Part shown: in pieces, positions 1 to 5,500 of the stretch
How positions within the stretch are numbered: the first letter of the stretch is position 1
How the letters are laid out: each line of letters opens with the position of its first letter
Assembly (NCBI RefSeq): GCF_015207245.1
Contig: NZ_JADEXF010000085.1
Span: forward strand, 1-8,742
DNA: 8,742 bases
Direction: 5' to 3'
Source of the DNA: Nostoc cf. edaphicum LEGE 07299
GTDB taxonomy: Bacteria; Cyanobacteriota; Cyanobacteriia; Cyanobacteriales; Nostocaceae
Program-made: the position numbers and the translations under genes
Notes under the pieces: model-generated
The model's input: the letters and a program-made list of their open reading frames with translations, nothing else
Database searches by the model: none
Told to the model about the DNA's origin: nothing

Positions 1-302
1 TTGATATTATTTGTATTAATTTGATGCCATCGATATCTAAAAGACTCTATACTCTCTTTCATCACGAGATAGAATCGATCGTTACAGGCATGATCCCAGG
101 CGATCGTTGGGCCTATTCCCCAATAGGAAAAACCAGATAAAATCTCTTTTCCATCGCCTGTCGCAGAAAATTCTCCTCTCAATTCTTGCGTGAGTTCTGC
201 AAGTTTGCTAGATTGATCTTCCCCTATAAAGCAGAGAGTCCACCCTAAGCCGGGTTCATTGATGGAATTCTCCAGTAGCTTCACAAAATTTAAAGATCCC
301 AT
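1..302 (-). CDS. Hypothetical protein, partial (3' end beyond the left edge)
   Basis: An open frame on the minus strand starts at ATG 300-302 and runs 100 codons to the left edge with no stop, so the C-terminus lies outside the window. The start is well supported. A GAGG Shine-Dalgarno sequence (plus-strand 309-312) sits 6 nt upstream, an in-frame TAA at 327-329 closes the frame above it, and no other start codon lies between. The protein begins MGSLNFVKLLENSINEPGLG and contains an aromatic, glycine-rich stretch around residues 62-78 (GFSYWGIGPTIAWDHAC). It shows no signal peptide or clear membrane segment and looks like a soluble globular protein. I do not recognise the family and assign no function. 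It is divergent from the amidase gene, across a 559-bp spacer. I am fairly sure it is coding, because of the ribosome site and the long stop-free frame. Confidence 0.72.
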   Translation of the reverse strand, partial: MGSLNFVKLLENSINEPGLGWTLCFIGEDQSSKLAELTQELRGEFSATGDGKEILSGFSYWGIGPTIAWDHACNDRFYLVMKESIESFRYRWHQINTNNI

Positions 303-308
303 GTTGAG

Positions 309-312
309 CCTC
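309..312 (-). promoter_or_regulatory. Ribosome binding site of the partial minus-strand gene
   Basis: Reading the minus strand, GAGG lies 6 nt before the ATG at 300-302. It fixes the start of an otherwise unrecognised gene, because the frame is closed by a stop 24 nt upstream of that ATG. Confidence 0.6.
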
Positions 313-806
313 GTTTCTTGAGCAGTTTATTTGATAAATCTCGCACAGGTGTCTAGAAGCGAACGCGTATTCATTAATACTGTAAAGCATTATGTGTTAA
401 GCTGCTCAGGGTTAACAGGAAGCCAAGGGTAGAGTCTTTCAAGGGTTTACGGTCTTATAAACCCAGATTCACATCAGGGGGTGCGTTCGGTTTAGGGATT
501 TGGGCATCTAACTAAGTACACTTGTCATGGCTTTCCACTTTTAGAAAGCGTTATTATCTAAATAATGCAGGCAATTGCTAGATTTCAATTTATTGCAAAA
601 ATTTACTGGTTATTCTCGATATTGATAACTTATAATAGTTGTGTTTTTGGTGACAATATAGCTTGTAATTAATAGATTTTATCAAATCAAAGTTGCTGCT
701 CAGGTTCGCACAAAAACTTATTTGGTCTAATAGTGTAGGAATGCTGAAAATAATGCAGCCATTGCTAACAAGTATTTTTACAAAGTTATTAACCAAACTT
801 TGTCTA

Positions 807-812
807 TATAAT
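807..812 (+). promoter_or_regulatory. Possible -10 element for the amidase gene
   Basis: TATAAT on the plus strand ends 49 nt before the amidase ATG. No convincing -35 hexamer lies 16-18 nt upstream (that position reads approximately GTTATT). In DNA this AT-rich such a hexamer can arise by chance, so the call is tentative. Confidence 0.25.
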
Positions 813-849
813 TATCAGAGTTTTGAACTAGTGTAAAAACAATTAAATT

Positions 850-854
850 GAGGA
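850..854 (+). promoter_or_regulatory. Ribosome binding site of the amidase gene
   Basis: GAGGA lies 7 nt before ATG 862. A second ATG at 854-856 reads ATG AAA TAA and its stop overlaps the real start (TAATG). That two-codon frame is too close to the GAGG to be initiated well and is probably incidental. The GAGGA supports the ATG at 862 as the true start. Confidence 0.65.
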
Positions 855-861
855 TGAAATA

Positions 862-1803
862 ATGAAATTTGGAATTGATAGCGGGCACAATTGTCCACCA
901 GATACAGGAGCTAGAGGGATTAAATTCGAAGATAATTTAACTTTAGATGTAGGTAATAGAGTTATAGCCAAGTTAAGAGCTTTAGGAAATGAAGTCGTAG
1001 TATGCAGACCAAGTAGTGCTAATACAGTCCGTGACTCACTCTCAAAAAGATGTTCTACAGCTAATGCTACTAAAGTAGATATTTTCGTTTCGATTCATTT
1101 TAATGCTTTTAACAAGCAAGCTAATGGCACAGAAGTATTTGCAACTAGTGATACAGGGAGAAAAATTGCTAAACCTGTATTGGATGAAATCATCAAGTTA
1201 GGATTTTTTAATCGTGGCGTTAAAAGTGGTTCCCACTTGTTTGTTCTGAAAAATACAGATATGCCTGCTATCTTGATAGAATGTTGCTTCCTCGATTCGC
1301 AAAAAGATATGAATCTTTTTAATCCTGAAGCAATGGCTAATGCAATTGTCAAAGGCTTAACTGGTAAACTGCCAAGTGCCCCTATTAACCCTGTACCAGA
1401 TGAAGAGGAGAATATAGATGCGACTATTCTCAGACTGCAAAAATCCTTAAATAGACTAAAAATAACTGATAAAAATGGTAAGGCTTTAGTGGAAGATGGC
1501 TTCACGGGGGCTAACACCAAATCTGCCGTAGAAAAATTTCAGACTATTGTCGGAGTTAAACCGACTGGAATTGCTGACGCAACTACATGGAATGCCATAA
1601 ATCTAATTTTGGCAAAACGAATTATTAGACCAAACCATGCTGGTGGTGCAGTTGTCAGATACTTACAATACCGTTTAGGTGTTGAGAATGATGGCGTCTA
1701 CGGGCCGCAAACAGAGGTTGTAGTTAAGAACTTTCAGAAGCAAAATGGTTTAGATGCCGATGGAATTATCGGGCCTGCTAGCTGGCAGCAATTAATTGGT
1801 TAG
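862..1803 (+). CDS. N-acetylmuramoyl-L-alanine amidase (Amidase_3) with two peptidoglycan-binding repeats
   Basis: Predicted zinc amidase that cleaves the bond between N-acetylmuramic acid and L-alanine in peptidoglycan. The Amidase_3 domain covers about residues 1-168. Expected metal and catalytic residues are visible: His9 in GIDSGHN, Glu23 in KFEDN, His79 in SIHFNA, and Glu140 in LIECCF. A short acidic, proline-rich linker (about 170-184) leads to two PG_binding_1 repeats, about 185-251 and 254-313, with the typical FQ..VG...G and FQ..NGL..DG.IG..W motifs. The protein starts directly at the first strand of the catalytic fold, with no signal peptide, AMIN domain or membrane segment, unlike exported cyanobacterial AmiC-type amidases. 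It contains several cysteines, as in cytoplasmic proteins. This layout matches phage endolysins and sporulation-type autolysins, so release may need a holin or lysis (inference). The gene has no HIP1 site and is rich in AGA, AAT and TTA codons, which hints at foreign origin. The enzyme class is secure; its biological role is not. Confidence 0.9.
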   Translation: MKFGIDSGHNCPPDTGARGIKFEDNLTLDVGNRVIAKLRALGNEVVVCRPSSANTVRDSLSKRCSTANATKVDIFVSIHFNAFNKQANGTEVFATSDTGRKIAKPVLDEIIKLGFFNRGVKSGSHLFVLKNTDMPAILIECCFLDSQKDMNLFNPEAMANAIVKGLTGKLPSAPINPVPDEEENIDATILRLQKSLNRLKITDKNGKALVEDGFTGANTKSAVEKFQTIVGVKPTGIADATTWNAINLILAKRIIRPNHAGGAVVRYLQYRLGVENDGVYGPQTEVVVKNFQKQNGLDADGIIGPASWQQLIG

Positions 1804-1809
1804 GCTGAT

Positions 1810-1837
1810 GGGGACTAGAGATTAGAGACTAGGGTAG
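1810..1837. repeat. Degenerate heptamer tandem repeat (STRR-like)
   Basis: Four consecutive 7-bp words, GGGGACT, AGAGATT, AGAGACT and AGGGTAG, begin 6 bp after the amidase stop. They resemble the short tandemly repeated (STRR) heptamers, such as GGGGACT and AGGGACT, that are scattered through Nostoc and Anabaena intergenic DNA. The copies are imperfect, so this is either a decayed array or a chance run. Confidence 0.45.
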
Positions 1838-1842
1838 TAGTG

Positions 1843-1880
1843 CTGAGTAAAGAAGTTGGGAATCTGGCTTCTTTACTCAG
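1843..1880 (+). terminator. Perfect 13-bp inverted repeat, possible terminator of the amidase gene
   Basis: CTGAGTAAAGAAG at 1843-1855 and its exact reverse complement at 1868-1880 enclose a 12-nt loop (1856-1867). The hairpin starts 39 nt after the amidase stop codon, which fits a transcription terminator or an RNA 3'-end stabiliser. No T-run follows it. Cyanobacterial terminators often lack one, but the structure could equally belong to the neighbouring intergenic repeat. Confidence 0.45.
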
Positions 1881-2346
1881 AACTGGAAATGGGTTAAACG
1901 CACCACTACAGCGAAGCTCGACTTTATCCAAAATTAAGAACTCGGTTTTCTTTACCCGGCAAAAACCCTGGCTTTTTGGCAAATACTTTTTCCATGCCAC
2001 AGCTTATCGATGAAGTTAAAAAAGTAAAACTACAGTCATTCAACTTTTGATATTCTATAATCTACTAAAACCTTGGCTCAGGGTCTTTCCAGTTTCACAT
2101 TTATCGATTGGGTTTCTCACACTAATTGCATTGATGAATCGAATGCGAGGTGCTATTCCAGATACCTTATATTCTGAGGATTTCTTATTTTCTTCTGCTT
2201 AGAGTGATGGAAGAGCGTTATTATAAGCAATCGAATTCACGCTAATGTTAATCGTCATCGTGTTTTCTACTGTGCGATCGCTTACTGGCCCAAGTTAGGC
2301 ATCGCCGACAATTAATGCTGCATAACATAGTCCAACTAGCTATCAT

Positions 2347-2393
2347 TAGCTAAGTGGTATGCCAGATACATCGACGGCAATACCATTTAGCTA
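2347..2393 (+). other. Long imperfect hairpin in the leader of the kinase gene
   Basis: TAGCTAAGTGGTATGCC (2347-2363) can pair with the 18-nt arm at 2376-2393 (GGCAATACCATTTAGCTA). The stem has 17 pairs, with one G-T wobble (2354/2386) and one bulged A (2379), around a 12-nt loop (2364-2375). It lies 166 bp upstream of the kinase ATG. It could be a terminator, a leader or small-RNA structure, or the folded remains of a small mobile repeat. The sequence alone does not decide among these, but a stem this long is unlikely to be chance. Confidence 0.5.
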
Positions 2394-2546
2394 GCAGTCT
2401 TTATCAACTGCTTACACTCGCACCCATAAAAATTAGTTTGACCCACTTTCTATCCCCTGCTCTCTATTGTGATCAGCATTGGCTAAAAGTACTCTAAATA
2501 AGTACGGGGTGCAAAAAATACAAAAAATTCTTCAAGGATTAAGATT

Positions 2547-2551
2547 AAGGA
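2547..2551 (+). promoter_or_regulatory. Ribosome binding site of the hybrid kinase gene
   Basis: AAGGA lies 7 nt before ATG 2559 and supports that start. A second AAGGAT copy at 2534-2539 forms a direct repeat with it but is too far away to serve this ATG. Confidence 0.65.
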
Positions 2552-2558
2552 TACGGCT

Positions 2559-5500
2559 ATGGCAACCGAACAGTTAACTAGAGACAGCGACAATCTAGAT
2601 TTAAATCAGCTACTAAGAACGCTGAATGCTGTTAAACAGGGTGACTTCTCTGCTCGGATGCCCATAGATCATACTGGTGTGGCGGGGAAAATAGCTGATA
2701 CGCTCAATGATATTATTGATCAGAATGAGCGGATGGCGGCCGAACTACAACGCATTGGTAATGTTGTCGGCAAAGAAGGCAAAATTGCCGATCGCGCCTC
2801 TCTCGGAGATGTTCGCGGTTCTTGGTCAGATTGTGTTACTTCTGTTAATACTCTGATAACAGATTTAGTTCAACCAACAGCTGAAACTACTCGGGTAATT
2901 CGGTCAGTTGCCAATGGTGACTTATCGCAAACGATCGCAACAGAAATTGATGGCAGACCCCTGCAAGGTGAGTTTCTCCAAACTGCTAATATCGTTAACA
3001 CGATGGTAGATCGACTTGGTTCTTTTGCATCGGAAGTAACGCGGGTGGCGCGTGAAGTGGGAACCGAAGGTAAGTTGGGCGTTCAAGCCGAAGTGCAAGG
3101 TGTAGCTGGCACTTGGAAAGATTTGACGGATAACGTTAACTTAATGGCGGGTAATCTCACCGGACAAGTTCGCAACATTGCCGAAGTTGCCACTGCGATC
3201 GCAAATGGTGACTTATCGAAAAAAATCACTGTCAATGTCAAAGGCGAGATTTTAGAGTTGAAAAACACCGTCAACATCATGGTGGATCAACTCAATTCCT
3301 TTGCATCGGAAGTAACAAGGGTTGCGCGTGAGGTGGGTGCAGAAGGAAAATTAGGTGGTCAAGCAGAAGTTCGCGGGGTAGCAGGTACGTGGAAAGACCT
3401 TACCGATAGCGTGAATTTCATGGCGGGAAGCTTGACGGCGCAAGTGCGGAATATTGCCGAAGTGACAACTGCGGTAGCAAATGGCGACTTATCTAAGAAA
3501 ATCACTGTCGATGTCAAAGGTGAAATTCTAGAACTCAAAAATACCATCAACACAATGGTGGATCAACTGAATTCCTTTGCATCAGAAGTAACAAGAGTTG
3601 CCCGTGAGGTGGGAACTGAAGGGAAGTTAGGCGTGCAAGCAGAAGTCCCAGGAGTGGCGGGTACTTGGAAAGATTTGACTGATAACGTGAACTTGATGGC
3701 GGGAAATCTCACCGGACAGGTGCGAAATATTGCCGAAGTTGCAACTGCGATCGCAAATGGTGATCTATCTAAAAAAATCACTGTCGATGTTAGAGGTGAA
3801 ATTTTTGAACTGAAAAATACCATTAATATAATGGTAGATCAACTCAGTTCCTTTGCAAGTGAAGTTACAAGGGTTGCGCGCGAAGTGGGCAGTGAAGGTA
3901 AATTAGGTGTGCAAGCCGATGTGCGCGGTGTCGCTGGCACTTGGAAAGATTTAACCGATAGCGTGAACTTCATGGCGGGAAGTTTAACGGCACAGGTGCG
4001 GAATATTGCCGAAGTAACTACGGCGGTTGCAACAGGCGACTTATCTAAAAAAATTACTGTTGATGTCAAAGGTGAAATTCTGGAGTTGAAAAATACCATT
4101 AATACAATGGTGGATCAACTCAGTTCCTTTGCAAGTGAAGTGACGCGAGTCGCCCGTGAGGTGGGAACTGAAGGTAAATTGGGTGTACAAGCGGAAGTGA
4201 AAGACGTTGCTGGTACTTGGAAAGATTTAACCGACAGCGTAAATTTCATGGCGGGAAGCTTGACGGCACAGGTACGGAACATTGCCGAAGTGACAACTGC
4301 GATCGCCAATGGTGACTTATCCAAGAAAATTACTGTTGCCGTCAAAGGCGAAATTTTGGAACTCAAGAATACCATCAATATAATGGTGGATCAACTCAAC
4401 TCCTTTGCAAGTGAAGTAACGCGGGTGGCGCGGGAAGTGGGAAGCGAGGGTAAACTAGGCGTACAAGCAGATGTGCGCGGCGTGGCTGGAACTTGGAAAG
4501 ATTTAACTGACAGCGTGAACTTCATGGCGGGAAGTTTAACGGCACAGGTGCGAAACATTGCCGCCGTTACCACAGCTGTAGCGAATGGTGACTTATCTAA
4601 GAAAATCTCCGTTGATGTCAAAGGTGAAATTTTAGAGTTGAAAAACACCGTTAACACAATGGTGGATCAACTTAATTCTTTTGCATCAGAAGTTACCAGG
4701 GTTGCCCGTGAGGTGGGAACTGAAGGTAAATTAGGTGTACAAGCAGAAGTTAAAGGTGTAGCCGGGACTTGGAAGGATTTAACCGACAGCGTAAACTTCA
4801 TGGCGGGGAGTTTGACGGCGCAAGTGCGGAACATTGCCGAAGTTACCACGGCGGTAGCTAACGGCGACTTATCCAAGAAAATCACTGTCGATGTGAAAGG
4901 TGAAATTCAGGAACTTAAAAACACCATTAATACAATGGTGGATCAGCTAAATTCTTTTGCATCAGAAGTAACAAGGGTTGCCCGTGAGGTAGGAACCGAA
5001 GGTAAACTGGGCGTGCAAGCTTACGTCAGAGGAGTTGCAGGGACTTGGAAAGATTTAACGGACAACGTGAACTCAATGGCGGGTAATTTAACGGCACAAG
5101 TGCGCGGTATTGCCAGAGTTGTAACGGCGGTTGCTAACGGTGACTTGAAACGGAAACTGATGTTAGATGCTAAGGGAGAGATTGAAACCTTGGCAGAGAC
5201 AATCAACGAGATGATTGATACTCTAGCGACATTTGCCAATCAGGTAACTACAGTAGCGCGGGAAGTGGGAATTGAAGGGAAGTTGGGCGGACAAGCTAGA
5301 GTACCTGGCGCGGCTGGGACTTGGAAAGATTTGACAGATAATGTAAATGAACTTGCTGCTACACTAACAACTCAATTAAGGGCGATCGCAGAAGTTGCTA
5401 CAGCTGTAACTAAAGGTGATTTAACTCGTTCAATTGCCGTCGAAGCACTAGGGGAAGTAGCAATACTCAAAGACAACATCAACCAGATGATTGCCAATCT

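Larger units (their letters stand above)
303..861. other. Intergenic region, 559 bp, no convincing gene
   Basis: This AT-rich spacer separates the divergent partial gene from the amidase gene, so it should hold promoters for both. It contains three short perfect dyads: TGTTAA/TTAACA (395-400 and 412-417), GGGTTTA/TAAACCC (443-449 and 458-464) and GCTTTC/GAAAGC (530-535 and 544-549). TATAAT-like hexamers occur at 631-636 and 807-812 on the plus strand. A 35-codon frame at 565-672 (+) and a TTG-initiated frame at 590-796 (-) lack ribosome sites and are not called. No tRNA or other RNA gene was recognised. Confidence 0.6.
1804..2558. other. Intergenic region, 755 bp, with repeats and hairpins but no convincing gene
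   Basis: The left part (1810-2000) holds a degenerate heptamer repeat and a perfect 13-bp inverted repeat. A minus-strand frame across it (1815-2000) reads through both and is not credible. The middle holds a 60-codon stop-free frame (2020-2202, +) with no ribosome site and no usable early start codon, plus an isolated TATAAT at 2056-2061. The right part holds one HIP1 octamer (2274-2281) and a 17-bp hairpin (2347-2393). The last 160 bp before the kinase are plain AT-rich leader with no clear -35/-10 pair. A 22-codon GTG frame at 2509-2577 overlaps the kinase start out of frame but has no proper ribosome site. Confidence 0.6.

Noticed and set aside
565..672. 35-codon plus-strand frame with a hydrophobic middle (IYWLFSILIT)
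   Set aside because: No Shine-Dalgarno sequence before the ATG, very AT-rich DNA, and no recognisable family. It is more likely chance.
590..796. 68-codon minus-strand frame in the spacer
   Set aside because: It starts at TTG with no ribosome site, and the composition is that of translated AT-rich noncoding DNA.
1815..2000. 61-codon minus-strand frame after the amidase gene
   Set aside because: It reads through the heptamer tract and the 13-bp inverted repeat, so its sequence is dictated by repeats. No domain is recognised.
2020..2202. 60-codon open plus-strand frame, containing PWLRVFPVSHLSIGF and MNRMRGAIPDTLYSEDF
   Set aside because: The residues look somewhat protein-like and could be a gene relic. 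There is no ribosome site, the first ATG (2134) leaves only 22 codons, and no family is recognised.
2509..2577. 22-codon GTG-initiated upstream frame overlapping the kinase start
   Set aside because: It encodes a basic amphipathic peptide, but the GGGG directly before the GTG is too close to act as a ribosome site, and such a frame is expected by chance.
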